A stretch of DNA of 38,316 bases from an uncultured Alphaproteobacteria bacterium (GTDB taxonomy: Bacteria > Pseudomonadota > Alphaproteobacteria > RF32 > CAG-239). The position numbers were made by a program, and so were the translations under genes. Location of the stretch: positions 1-38,316 of the forward strand of contig CANPYJ010000017.1 in the NCBI GenBank assembly GCA_947588275.1, given 5' to 3'. The notes under the pieces are model-generated. The model was not told where the DNA came from. It was given only the letters and a program-made list of their open reading frames with translations, and ran no database searches. Shown piece after piece: positions 1 to 7,570 of the stretch. The first letter of the stretch is position 1. Each line of letters starts with the position of its first letter.

Positions 1-206
1 TGGCCCATGCTGTCCATCAGGGCGGACAAGTCATTCGCACGGTTGTTCAACGAACGGGCAGCATAATACGATGACGGATTGTCCAAGGCTGAGTTAACTT
101 TGTTTCCGGTGGCCAAACGCTCCTGCGTCCGGTCCATCAAGCTCTGAGTATTCTGCAAAGACAGCAGATTCGATCTCATAGAGGCGGTAAGGGAAATATC
201 TGACAT
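1..206 (-). CDS. Flagellin, N-terminal part (cut by window edge)
   Basis: On the minus strand, the ATG at 206 opens a frame that runs off the left edge (68 complete codons). It begins MSDISLTASMRSNLLSLQ and continues through TGNKVNSALDNPSSYYAARS, which is the conserved N-terminal D0/D1 helix of bacterial flagellin, the subunit polymerised into the filament outside the cell. A GGAG ribosome binding site lies 8 bases upstream of the ATG, and a sigma70-like promoter sits at 266-294. The longer open frame overlapping this region (94-306) is in a different frame and is a shadow. The C-terminal D0 region, which would confirm a complete flagellin, lies outside the window. It fits the flagellar export genes 5-6 kb away. 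The family assignment is confident; which flagellin paralogue it is cannot be said. Confidence 0.9.
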   Translation of the reverse strand, partial: MSDISLTASMRSNLLSLQNTQSLMDRTQERLATGNKVNSALDNPSSYYAARSLNNRANDLSALMDSMG

Positions 207-265
207 GGTTTTTCTCCAAATACTGTGGACACTGCTTGTGGCGCAATTCTCGCGCTACAAGATTT

Positions 266-294
266 ATTTTATCACAAAATACCTCTTTCCGCAA
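266..294 (-). promoter_or_regulatory. Candidate promoter of the flagellin gene
   Basis: On the minus strand TTGCGG (289-294) and TAAAAT (266-271) are separated by 17 bases, which would start transcription about 50 bases before the flagellin ATG. This resembles a sigma70 promoter. I do not see a convincing sigma54 or sigma28 site, which flagellin genes often use, so the assignment is tentative. Confidence 0.4.
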
Positions 295-399
295 GAAATA
301 TTTCATACATCACACTATATCGACAAAATGCTTAATTTTCAGTAAAATCTCAGAAAGTCGGGTTCATTGGAAGTCGTGCAATAAAACCGAACATTGAGT

Positions 400-520
400 T
401 GCTGACTAAATAAAAATGGATTGCTTCGCCGCTTTCAGCGTCTCGCAATGACAGAGAGAGGAGAGAAGTTCGCAATGACAAAGGAGAGAGGGAAAAGCTC
501 GCAATGACAAGAAAGAAAAT
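400..520. repeat. Intergenic block with three CGCAATGACA repeats
   Basis: The ten-base string CGCAATGACA occurs at 444-453, 471-480 and 500-509, spaced 27 and 29 bases apart and separated by purine-rich GAGAG tracts. It is preceded by a TTGCTTCGCCGC stretch. This composition is that of a dispersed intergenic repeat and not of a gene; the short open frame across it (350-550, minus) has low-complexity Leu/Ser composition and is not credible. The block ends where similarity to the WG-like repeat gene begins (about 525), so it may have displaced the 5' end of that gene. Confidence 0.55.
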
Positions 521-524
521 TTGG

Positions 525-788
525 CAATTGAGATGCTTGGTGCACGACAATGGCTGGTATGCGTTGGTAACGCTTGCTGGCTAAGCGTTGTATCGAGCAG
601 ACGAAAGTCTGGTAGCTGACAAACTTGAGGACTGCGAGGTTTATCCCAATGGCTGGTACAAACTGAAAATGGCTGACAAGTGGGCTTTGTATCGAGCAGA
701 TGACAGTCTGGTGGCTGACAAACTTGAACGCTGTGAGGTTTATGCCCTTGGCTGGTATATGCTGAAAACGTCAGCCGGTTGGGGATAG
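525..788 (+). pseudogene. Broken 33-residue WG-like repeat gene
   Basis: Reading from 525 in frame gives QLRCLVHDNGWYALVTLAG, then a TAA at 582-584, then ALYRADESLVADKL and two 99-base units (582-680 and 681-779) ending in a stop at 786-788. The units match those of the intact gene at 37773-38303, whose repeat is about (aromatic)ALYRADGTLVADKL...NGWYKL. The TAA occupies the position where the intact gene mostly has a Tyr TAT codon, so one base change would explain it. The 5' end is missing: homology stops at about 525 against a short-repeat block. A TTG at 588 could in principle start a 66-residue remnant, but no ribosome binding site supports it. I read this as a decayed, 5'-truncated copy. 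Confidence 0.75.
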
Positions 789-862
789 TATTGTGATGAA
801 GCTTGGGATTGGTTTAAGAGGTTACTGAGAAGCCGATTTAACCTTTAACGGGCTGCAAGGTT

Positions 863-899
863 AAAAACTCCGAATACTTTGGGTATTCGGAGTTTTTTT
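863..899. terminator. Bidirectional intrinsic terminator
   Basis: A 15-base stem pairs 863-877 with 883-897 around a five-base loop, with a run of T downstream on the plus strand and a run of A upstream that becomes a T run on the minus strand. It can end transcription from the repeat remnant on the plus strand and from the hdaA end of the long minus-strand operon. Confidence 0.8.
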
Positions 900-981
900 G
901 CAGGCAAGCGTGATTAATGAAAATAAGGCTTATAATATGTTTCTTTGAAATATGAAAGCTTATCTTGCTCGGCATATTGCG

Positions 982-994
982 ATGTCCGGGACAT
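982..994. repeat. Short inverted repeat downstream of hdaA
   Basis: ATGTCC-G-GGACAT is an exact 6-base inverted repeat in the gap after the hdaA stop. It could form a small RNA hairpin or be a protein site. No function can be assigned, and the rest of 900-1019 shows nothing recognisable. Confidence 0.3.
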
Positions 995-1019
995 GCGGCT
1001 TTGTCGTCTTACGATAAAG

Positions 1020-1754
1020 CTAAAACAAAGACAATTGACGGGATTCGGCTCCCAAAGCCAACAAAGCTTCTTTGACCAGCGGAATGGTTACGGCTCGTTT
1101 GCGTGCCAGTGAGATTGAGTCTATCTCGGCCACCAGTCGCCGCGCATAGTCAAACGAACGTTGCATATTGCCCAGCATATACGAAACGACTTCCGGCGCA
1201 GGCATAATCTGTCGGTCGGCAAACAATTTGACAATAAGCGCCGACAAAAGTTCATCGTCCGGCGTCAAAATCTCAATGGTCGGAATGGTGTTCAACCGTG
1301 ATTGCAAATCGGGCAGGGCGAATTTGAGCCGTGCCGGCGCCTCTCTTGCGGTCAAAAGCAGCGTGCCGCCTTCATCACGATACATGTTGTAAATGTGAAA
1401 CAGCGCCTCTTGATTTTGCAGACCTTCCAAATCTTCAATTATCAGACAGCGGGTGGGCAGAAAATGCTCGCGTACGGTTTCTAAGTTTAGCTGTGCGGCA
1501 TAAACAAACGGAATGGGGGACGGCACGCGGTTTTGGCGGGAAGCGCGGTCGGCAAACAAGTGTGCCAAATGGGTTTTGCCGCAGCCGGCAGCGCCATATA
1601 AACATAGCGCAAAATACGGCCAATCAGGCCATTGGTCAATCAGGTTCACCGCCTCGGAGTTGCAATTTGCCACCAAAAAGTCGTCGCGGCCGAAACTCGG
1701 ACGAGTGGGAAAATTCAGCGGCAGTTGCGATATGTCAGATTTGGATTGGGTCAT
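1020..1754 (-). CDS. hdaA: HdaA, DnaA regulatory inactivator
   Basis: A 244-residue AAA+ protein related to DnaA domain III. It has a Walker A motif GAAGCGKT at residues 54-61 and a Walker B LIIEDLE at about 104-110, but no DNA-binding domain IV. The N-terminus carries QLPLNF (10-15), the sliding-clamp contact motif typical of Hda, followed by the FGRDDFLV stretch shared with DnaA relatives. In the family, Hda bound to the beta clamp stimulates ATP hydrolysis by DnaA after initiation. The protein also ends in QLSLF, a second match to the clamp motif (see findings). Its ATG lies one base after the cckA stop, with only a weak upstream GAGA, so translation is probably coupled to cckA. It is the last gene of the long minus-strand operon. 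Confidence 0.9.
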   Translation of the reverse strand: MTQSKSDISQLPLNFPTRPSFGRDDFLVANCNSEAVNLIDQWPDWPYFALCLYGAAGCGKTHLAHLFADRASRQNRVPSPIPFVYAAQLNLETVREHFLPTRCLIIEDLEGLQNQEALFHIYNMYRDEGGTLLLTAREAPARLKFALPDLQSRLNTIPTIEILTPDDELLSALIVKLFADRQIMPAPEVVSYMLGNMQRSFDYARRLVAEIDSISLARKRAVTIPLVKEALLALGAESRQLSLF

Positions 1755-1755
1755 T

Positions 1756-4374
1756 TCAATCTCTATTTAAGACATCAAAAATTTTGGCTGTCAAGTCGCC
1801 AAGACTGTAAGGCTTGACAATAAAGTCACAATTTTCAAAACCTTTCAGCTCGCTGCGAACAATTTCTTCCGAGTAGCCAGAGGCCAAAATAATTTTGAGC
1901 TTTGGTGCCTTTTCTTTGAGGCGTTTGGACAGCTCGGCACCGCTGATGCCGGGCAGCACCATATCCGTAATCAACAAATCAAATTGGCTGTCTTGCGCAA
2001 ATATTTCCAACGCGTTCTCCGCCGAGTTGCACTCCGTGACCTCATAGCCTTTTTTTTGCAGGGCCCGAACGGCAAACGCGCGCACCGAATCTTCGTCTTC
2101 GACAAACAACAGTCGCGCTGTCTTGGCCGGTGCCGTACGCGTGCGGTCTATGGTGTTTGATACGTTGAGACCGACAATGATTTTTTGATTGATGTTGACC
2201 GGCGGCGCCACTTTTTCCACATGCAAAACAGCCGCTTGCCGGTTTTCTTCGGCTTCGGCCGCAGGCTCGTTGTCGTTTTCAAACCGCGGCAGACAGATGG
2301 AGAAGGTGGTGCCTTGACCGACCGCGCTTTTGACTTGAATAAAGCCTTCGGATTGACAGACAATGCCGTAAACCATTGCCAGACCCAGACCGGTGCCGGA
2401 GCCGACAACGTTTTCTTTGGTGGAGAAAAACGGATCAAAAATACGATTTAAGTTTTCAGGCGGAATGCCGCAGCCCGTATCGCTGACGTCGATTACCACA
2501 AATTCGCCGGGACGGATGATGTCGTCGCCAAACCGAAAACTCTCGGTGACAACATCGGTGCGAGTGGATATGGTGAGCGTGCCGCTGCCGTTCATGGCGT
2601 CTTTGGCATTGACAATCAGATTGATAATGACTTGTGAAAACTGCACCGGATCAATTTTTATCCAGCCCAGATTGGTGCCGTGGTGGAATTTCAGGGCTAT
2701 CTGCTCGCCCAGAATCGTGCGTTTCAGCATATGGCTGAGTTCGGCCAAACTGTCGGTAACGTCAATAAACTTGAGCTGCATCGGCTGTTTGCGCGAAAAA
2801 GCCAGCAGTTGACGCACTAAACCGGCGGCCCGGTTGGCGTTTTGTTTGACTTGAATCAAATCGGCAAAAGACGGGTCCCCGACTCCGTGGCGCTGCAAAA
2901 GTAAATCCGTAAAACCGATAATAGCCGTTAACAAATTGTTGAAATCGTGCGCCACGCCGCCGGCCAGTTGACCGATTGCCTGCATTTTTTGAGCTTGGGC
3001 AATCTGCTGTTCCAATGATTTCTGCCGCGTCGCATCAATCAGATAAACCACAAATCCGTTAATAGGCGAGGCTGCCGCCGAATGAAAGCGGCGCATTGCG
3101 CTGATAAACACGGAGGCGACAATCTCTTTGCCGTTGACGGTGAGGCGCGTTTCCAAATTTTGGATGCTTTTGCCCTGCGCAATGTTTTCAAGAGCCTTCG
3201 TGACGGCGGCCGCATCTTCCGGCAAAACAAAACCGGACAGCATATGACTGATGATTTTATCCGATTGATTGCCCAAAAAATCGAAGGCTGCGCGGTTGCC
3301 GTCGGTTATGCGGCCTTGGGCGTCCAAAAACAGAATGCCAATCGGAGCGTTGTCGAACAGCCAGCTGATTTGATCGGAGGCTTGTTCGATTTTTTCGGAT
3401 AATTCGCCGGTACTCGGCAGATGAGTGAGTACCACGCCGCGCATTTTAATCTTTTCGTTTTCACGAAAGCCGGTTTGCAGCACATAAGCTTCGCGGACTT
3501 TGTCGGCAGCAGAAAAAAAGATGCTGCCCTGCCATTGATCGCTGCGCGACGGCAAGGCCGAGTTGGATGCCAAGAAATCGGTCAGCCCGCGGTTTTTGAG
3601 GTCGGTTTCTTTATATCCCAAAAATTGGGCAAATTCCTGATTGATGTATTCAATCTGATAGTCTTTGTCGACAACATACAGTCCAACCGGCAAATAATCC
3701 AAAAAGTCGTGCAGGGAAGAACATTCCTGCTTAAAAATTCGCTCCATATTTTTTTCGGCGGTGATGTTGTGCAGAGTGTAGTATAAATATGTTTCCTTGC
3801 GGATGCGGCGAACTGAAAACACGCCGTCAAATATCTCCGGCCGTTTCAAATACATCGGGCGGATAGACACTTCCAACCATTCGACGTCGGCAAAAATGCG
3901 GTCAACCTGCGGGTTCAAGGCAAGCGACAGCGTAACCTTTTCGGTGCTCAAAGTCTGGCAGGCCGTACGCAGGCGCTGGAATGCCGTTTTGTTGGCCGGT
4001 CCTTCGGCAAGATGGCGTTCCAAAAAGTCAAGCGTGTTCGAATCCTTAAGCAAATCGCGCGCCGGTTCGTTTTGGATGATTGGTTCGCCGGCGGGATTTT
4101 CTATCCGTCTGGCTTTGAAGTCGTTGCGGATTATTTCGTTGGCAAAACCGCCGTAACAAATGGCCGCTTCGCCGGCGTCAAGCGTCTTGATAGTAGAAAG
4201 CAGACAATAGCTCGTGAGCAGCGTGGTGATAATGACCAGATGCAGGTGGTATTGCGGATACAAAAATAACAAGATGATGGCCGTGGTCAACAAAACCAAG
4301 GCAAAAGCCAGTTTTATCAGTCGTGACTGCAATAAACGGTCAGGCCGGTTGTTGATTTTTGAGCTGCATAACAT
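1756..4374 (-). CDS. cckA: CckA, hybrid sensor histidine kinase
   Basis: An 872-residue hybrid kinase. Two hydrophobic segments (about 20-40 and 45-62) anchor it in the inner membrane. PAS-like domains follow at about 225-320 and 335-450. The DHp H-box GGVAHDFNN places the phosphoacceptor His near residue 476. The ATPase domain has its N box near 585-594 and a DTGCGIP G box near 632. A C-terminal receiver domain begins [13 protein letters not shown], with acceptor Asp near 804 and the conserved Lys in FIVKPYS. This is the CckA layout; in alphaproteobacteria it sends phosphate through ChpT to CtrA and so controls cell cycle and flagellar genes. The start at 4374 has a GAGG nine bases upstream and overlaps the 3' end of flhB by 35 bases. 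Confidence 0.92.
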   Translation of the reverse strand: MLCSSKINNRPDRLLQSRLIKLAFALVLLTTAIILLFLYPQYHLHLVIITTLLTSYCLLSTIKTLDAGEAAICYGGFANEIIRNDFKARRIENPAGEPIIQNEPARDLLKDSNTLDFLERHLAEGPANKTAFQRLRTACQTLSTEKVTLSLALNPQVDRIFADVEWLEVSIRPMYLKRPEIFDGVFSVRRIRKETYLYYTLHNITAEKNMERIFKQECSSLHDFLDYLPVGLYVVDKDYQIEYINQEFAQFLGYKETDLKNRGLTDFLASNSALPSRSDQWQGSIFFSAADKVREAYVLQTGFRENEKIKMRGVVLTHLPSTGELSEKIEQASDQISWLFDNAPIGILFLDAQGRITDGNRAAFDFLGNQSDKIISHMLSGFVLPEDAAAVTKALENIAQGKSIQNLETRLTVNGKEIVASVFISAMRRFHSAAASPINGFVVYLIDATRQKSLEQQIAQAQKMQAIGQLAGGVAHDFNNLLTAIIGFTDLLLQRHGVGDPSFADLIQVKQNANRAAGLVRQLLAFSRKQPMQLKFIDVTDSLAELSHMLKRTILGEQIALKFHHGTNLGWIKIDPVQFSQVIINLIVNAKDAMNGSGTLTISTRTDVVTESFRFGDDIIRPGEFVVIDVSDTGCGIPPENLNRIFDPFFSTKENVVGSGTGLGLAMVYGIVCQSEGFIQVKSAVGQGTTFSICLPRFENDNEPAAEAEENRQAAVLHVEKVAPPVNINQKIIVGLNVSNTIDRTRTAPAKTARLLFVEDEDSVRAFAVRALQKKGYEVTECNSAENALEIFAQDSQFDLLITDMVLPGISGAELSKRLKEKAPKLKIILASGYSEEIVRSELKGFENCDFIVKPYSLGDLTAKIFDVLNRD

Positions 4375-5419
4375 ATCTGATTACCTCGGCTACGGCTTTG
4401 AAGTGTTCTTCGGGAATGGTTTGATCAAGTTCTACGGAAGCAAACAACGCACGTGCCAAAGGCGGATTCTCAACAATCGGCACGTCATTTTCTTCGGCCA
4501 CGGCTTTGATGCGCAAAGCCATGTTGTCGATGCCCTTGGCAGTGACCTTGGGGGCGTCCATCTCGCCCATCTTATATTCCAATGCCACCGCATAGTGGGT
4601 GGGGTTGACAATAACTACGTCGGCTTTGGGCACATTTTCCATCATCCGGTGGCGGGCGCGCTCCATCCGAACTTGGCGAATGCGCGATTTGACCAGCGGA
4701 TCGCCTTCGGTTTGCTTGTATTCTTCCTTGACTTCGTGGCGGGTCATGCGGAGCTTGTGCAAATGGCTCAATTTTTGATATATGTAGTCGGCCACGGCAA
4801 TCAGAAAAACCGCAATCACCACCGTGAACAGAAGCAAAACCACAATTTTATGGATAAACTTCAAAATGCCGAGAGCTTCCATTCCCGGCAAAAGATTGGC
4901 TTTTTCGGCATAAGGGCGCACCACCAAAACGGCCACAAACGAAACCGCCGTAATTTTCAAAATGCCTTTAAGGCTTTCAACAATTTTTTTCATATTGATA
5001 AAATTGGCCAGAGCGGAAAATATATTGAGTTTTTCCCAATTCGGTTCAATCTTTTTGGGGGCAAAAATGAATCCGGTCTGAGCAATGCTGGCAAATATTC
5101 CCAAAATCAGAAAGATGACCAGCGGCAGTCCGAGGATTTTGAAAAATCCCAAAGTGCTGCGGCGGAACAGGCCGTGAAACATGGCGCTGTCAATATTGAT
5201 TTGACCGGCATTTTCTATAAAAAAGACGCTTATCTGATAATACCATTTGAGCATCATCGGTGCCAACAGCCAAACCACAAACAGCATGCCGGTAAGCATA
5301 ATGAAACTTTTGGCATCTTGAGATACGGCCACGTCGCCTTCTTCGCGCGCTTTGGTAATTTTGCGTTCGGACGGTTCTTCGGTTTTGGAGGCTTCATCTT
5401 CTTCTTCAGGCGCAACCAT
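4340..5419 (-). CDS. flhB: FlhB, flagellar export switch protein
   Basis: An inner-membrane component of the flagellar type III export gate. The N-terminus is acidic and carries the conserved EEPSERKITKAREEGDVA motif. Four hydrophobic segments follow, then a cytoplasmic domain with the autocleavage motif NPTH (IVNPTHYAVALEY). Cleavage there changes export specificity from rod/hook to filament substrates. I chose the ATG at 5419 because GGAGG sits five bases upstream; a TTG one codon earlier is too close to that site. The product is 359 residues, normal for the family. It follows fliR by 9 bases and overlaps the start of cckA. Confidence 0.95.
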   Translation of the reverse strand: MVAPEEEDEASKTEEPSERKITKAREEGDVAVSQDAKSFIMLTGMLFVVWLLAPMMLKWYYQISVFFIENAGQINIDSAMFHGLFRRSTLGFFKILGLPLVIFLILGIFASIAQTGFIFAPKKIEPNWEKLNIFSALANFINMKKIVESLKGILKITAVSFVAVLVVRPYAEKANLLPGMEALGILKFIHKIVVLLLFTVVIAVFLIAVADYIYQKLSHLHKLRMTRHEVKEEYKQTEGDPLVKSRIRQVRMERARHRMMENVPKADVVIVNPTHYAVALEYKMGEMDAPKVTAKGIDNMALRIKAVAEENDVPIVENPPLARALFASVELDQTIPEEHFKAVAEVIRYVMQLKNQQPA

Positions 5420-5428
5420 CAAAGCCTC

Positions 5429-6184
5429 CTAGCGCAAAAAGGGCCGCAGCCCCTCGCCGTAATATTGCATAAACCATAAAAGCATCATCGGCGCCGTAAT
5501 CAGTAGCAAACCCAAGCCCAAATATATTTGCAGCGGCAGTGACAAAAAGAAGATGTTGAGCTGCGGCATCAGGCGGGAAATCAGTCCGATACCGGTGTAA
5601 AAGACAATGGTGAAGGCAATGAACGGCGAACCGATTTTGAAACCGATGACGAACGAAGCGTTCAGAGAATCGGCTAATTGTCGGGCAAAGTCTCCGAGCG
5701 GCAGGTTTTGGCCGGCCGGAAGCAGGCGATAACTGTCAATGACCGCGCTTATCATCAAATGATGAATATCGGCGAGAAAGACAACGCACAGCGCGGCAAT
5801 GCCCAAAAATGTCTCAACAACCACGCTTTGAGCCTGAGTGGTGGGGTCAAACATTTGGGCGTTGCTGAAACCGATGGCTTGTCCGGCCAGGGCACCGGCC
5901 AAACTCAGCGCCGCCCACAGAATTTGCATGATAACGCCCAAAAAAACGCCGATCGTAATTTCGCGCAGTATCAGCATCAACCAAACGGACATTTCTGCGG
6001 GCGTCGGCGGAATCATGTCAGCGGCGGTCGGCATAAGCGTGACAGTCAGAGCCAAGGCCACACTGAGCCTGATGTTGGCAGACACATAAGACGTCATAAA
6101 CCCCGGCATAAGCATAAGGGCGGTGCCGAGGCGCAGAAAAATCATCAAAAAATGATATAAATTCAGGTTAAGCAACTCTTGCAT
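5429..6184 (-). CDS. fliR: FliR, flagellar export gate protein
   Basis: A polytopic inner-membrane protein of the flagellar export gate, which assembles with FliP and FliQ. It begins MQELLNLNLYHFLMIFLRLG and has hydrophobic segments throughout, with the family-like stretches SLAGALAGQAIGF and LPLQIYLGLGLLL. The frame could open at a TTG at 6211, which would overlap fliQ. The ATG at 6184, four bases after the fliQ stop, gives the usual FliR N-terminus and 251 residues, so I prefer it. It lies between fliQ and flhB in the common flagellar gene order. Confidence 0.93.
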   Translation of the reverse strand: MQELLNLNLYHFLMIFLRLGTALMLMPGFMTSYVSANIRLSVALALTVTLMPTAADMIPPTPAEMSVWLMLILREITIGVFLGVIMQILWAALSLAGALAGQAIGFSNAQMFDPTTQAQSVVVETFLGIAALCVVFLADIHHLMISAVIDSYRLLPAGQNLPLGDFARQLADSLNASFVIGFKIGSPFIAFTIVFYTGIGLISRLMPQLNIFFLSLPLQIYLGLGLLLITAPMMLLWFMQYYGEGLRPFLR

Positions 6185-6188
6185 CTTA

Positions 6189-6452
6189 TTATCCGCCGGT
6201 AATGCGTTCAAACAGGCTTTCGCTTAAAGCGCGCATTTGGTTAAGCATGAACGGGAACAGCAAAATCAAAGCGACAAAAACGCTGATGATTTTGGGTACA
6301 AAAGCCAAAGTCATTTCCTGAATCTGAGTGAGAGCCTGAAAGATACCGACAATCAGACCGACAAACAGTGCCACCAACAAAACCGGCGTTACCACTTTCA
6401 GCAAAGTAAACACGGCGTCTCGGGCAATTTCTAAAACTTCAACTTCATTCAT
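6189..6452 (-). CDS. fliQ: FliQ, flagellar export gate protein
   Basis: A small two-helix membrane protein of the export gate. It begins MNEVEVLEIARDAVFTLLKV, followed by two hydrophobic segments (about 15-40 and 52-75), giving 87 residues as in other FliQ proteins. A GTG at 6461 is in frame and overlaps the stop of the preceding gene in a GTGA arrangement, so a 90-residue form is possible; the ATG is the standard start for this family. fliR begins four bases downstream. Confidence 0.92.
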   Translation of the reverse strand: MNEVEVLEIARDAVFTLLKVVTPVLLVALFVGLIVGIFQALTQIQEMTLAFVPKIISVFVALILLFPFMLNQMRALSESLFERITGG

Positions 6453-6457
6453 GGGCT

Positions 6458-7570
6458 TCACTCAAGCGGCGTTAAATGTTCAAAATATCGGTAGTTTTGG
6501 ATGCCGGTAAAAAAGACCCCGTCGTAACCGGCAGCCACGACGTCTTTGAAATGGCGCGACAATATCTGCCGCCATTCCGGCGCCCAGTAACGGGTGATGT
6601 AAGCCGATGGGCTGGTGAATGATTCGCGCACTACCCAAAAGGGATTTCCTTTGCGCCAGCGCGGATTCCAAAAGTAATCATGCGGTGAGATTTCCGACAC
6701 GTTTACCAGCGCCAGAAGCTGTCTGCGGGCGCCGTTTTTTTTGAATTGCATGCGGCGGATGTCATCCGGAGTGAAAGGAATGTTGCCTCTAAACAGCGGA
6801 TTGATGATTACAACGTCGATGTTGCTGTTGCTGACTGCGGCAATCAGATCTTCAGTCGAATTAAACAGCGTATCGTCGAGCAAAAAGGCAATGTTTCTGG
6901 CTTGCAGGAGATGTTCGATGTTGCGCGCCGAATCGTTGATAATCGGCTGGCTGTTCAGGTCTTTGAAGGCAGCGGTACGGTTCGTAAAGGCATAGATTGC
7001 CTTTTTGTCAAGCAGCGAGCGGGCAATCGCCGTGTCGAGATCTTCTTCCGACGCGCATTGTTCGATGCTGAATTTTCCCAGACGGTGATTGAGCGTGACA
7101 TCGTTTTCGGTGCCGCGGCCGCAATAGTAATTATTGATAACGACGGCGTTGACCGAATTGAGATAAGCATATTCGGGGGTACCGGCGGTAGGTTCTTTAT
7201 TGCCCAGGTGGCGTGGAAACAAAAACGCCAGATCATAGGCGTTCAGCCCTTGCGTGCGCGCCCGATTATAACCCTCCAAATCGTGTTCCCAGCGGCTTTT
7301 GTACAACAGTTCCTGCCCTTCGTGCGTCAAAACCTGAAAATTCGACTTTTGCTTGCGAGCGTAGTCTATCAGCATTTGCAGATTTTCGCGCATGACAGCG
7401 CGGTAGTTGGTTATGTGCTCCGGCGGATAATCCATATCAAGGATTTTTTCATCCTCGGTCAGAGGATTGACATGGTCAAAACCATAAAGCTCCATTCCGG
7501 CGCATACGCGAAACGCCAGCAAAAAACAGGCGGCCGTGCCGACAGCACAGATGTTTTTAAGTGATAACAT
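6458..7570 (-). CDS. Secreted GH114/TM1410-like TIM-barrel protein
   Basis: A 370-residue protein with an N-terminal signal peptide (hydrophobic core at about 8-23, probable cleavage after VCAG). The mature part resembles the TM1410-like family near glycoside hydrolase family 114, proposed to act on galactosaminogalactan-type polysaccharides: strand-like segments such as IDVVIINPLF and a C-terminal AGYDGVFFTGIQNYRYFE that parallels the family GFDGVxLD signature. The acidic residue after the DGV strand is replaced by FFTG, so activity is uncertain. It overlaps pgm by 14 bases and sits directly before fliQ, so it is probably co-transcribed. A surface or exopolysaccharide role is plausible; the exact substrate is not known. 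Confidence 0.6.
   Translation of the reverse strand: MLSLKNICAVGTAACFLLAFRVCAGMELYGFDHVNPLTEDEKILDMDYPPEHITNYRAVMRENLQMLIDYARKQKSNFQVLTHEGQELLYKSRWEHDLEGYNRARTQGLNAYDLAFLFPRHLGNKEPTAGTPEYAYLNSVNAVVINNYYCGRGTENDVTLNHRLGKFSIEQCASEEDLDTAIARSLLDKKAIYAFTNRTAAFKDLNSQPIINDSARNIEHLLQARNIAFLLDDTLFNSTEDLIAAVSNSNIDVVIINPLFRGNIPFTPDDIRRMQFKKNGARRQLLALVNVSEISPHDYFWNPRWRKGNPFWVVRESFTSPSAYITRYWAPEWRQILSRHFKDVVAAGYDGVFFTGIQNYRYFEHLTPLE

Noticed and set aside
94..306. 70-residue minus-strand frame at the window start
   Set aside because: It is out of frame with the flagellin start at 206, which has a good ribosome binding site and clear homology.
4214..5479. 421-residue open frame on the plus strand
   Set aside because: It lies antisense to flhB and has the His/Asn/Phe-rich composition of a complementary strand. 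flhB is certain on the other strand.
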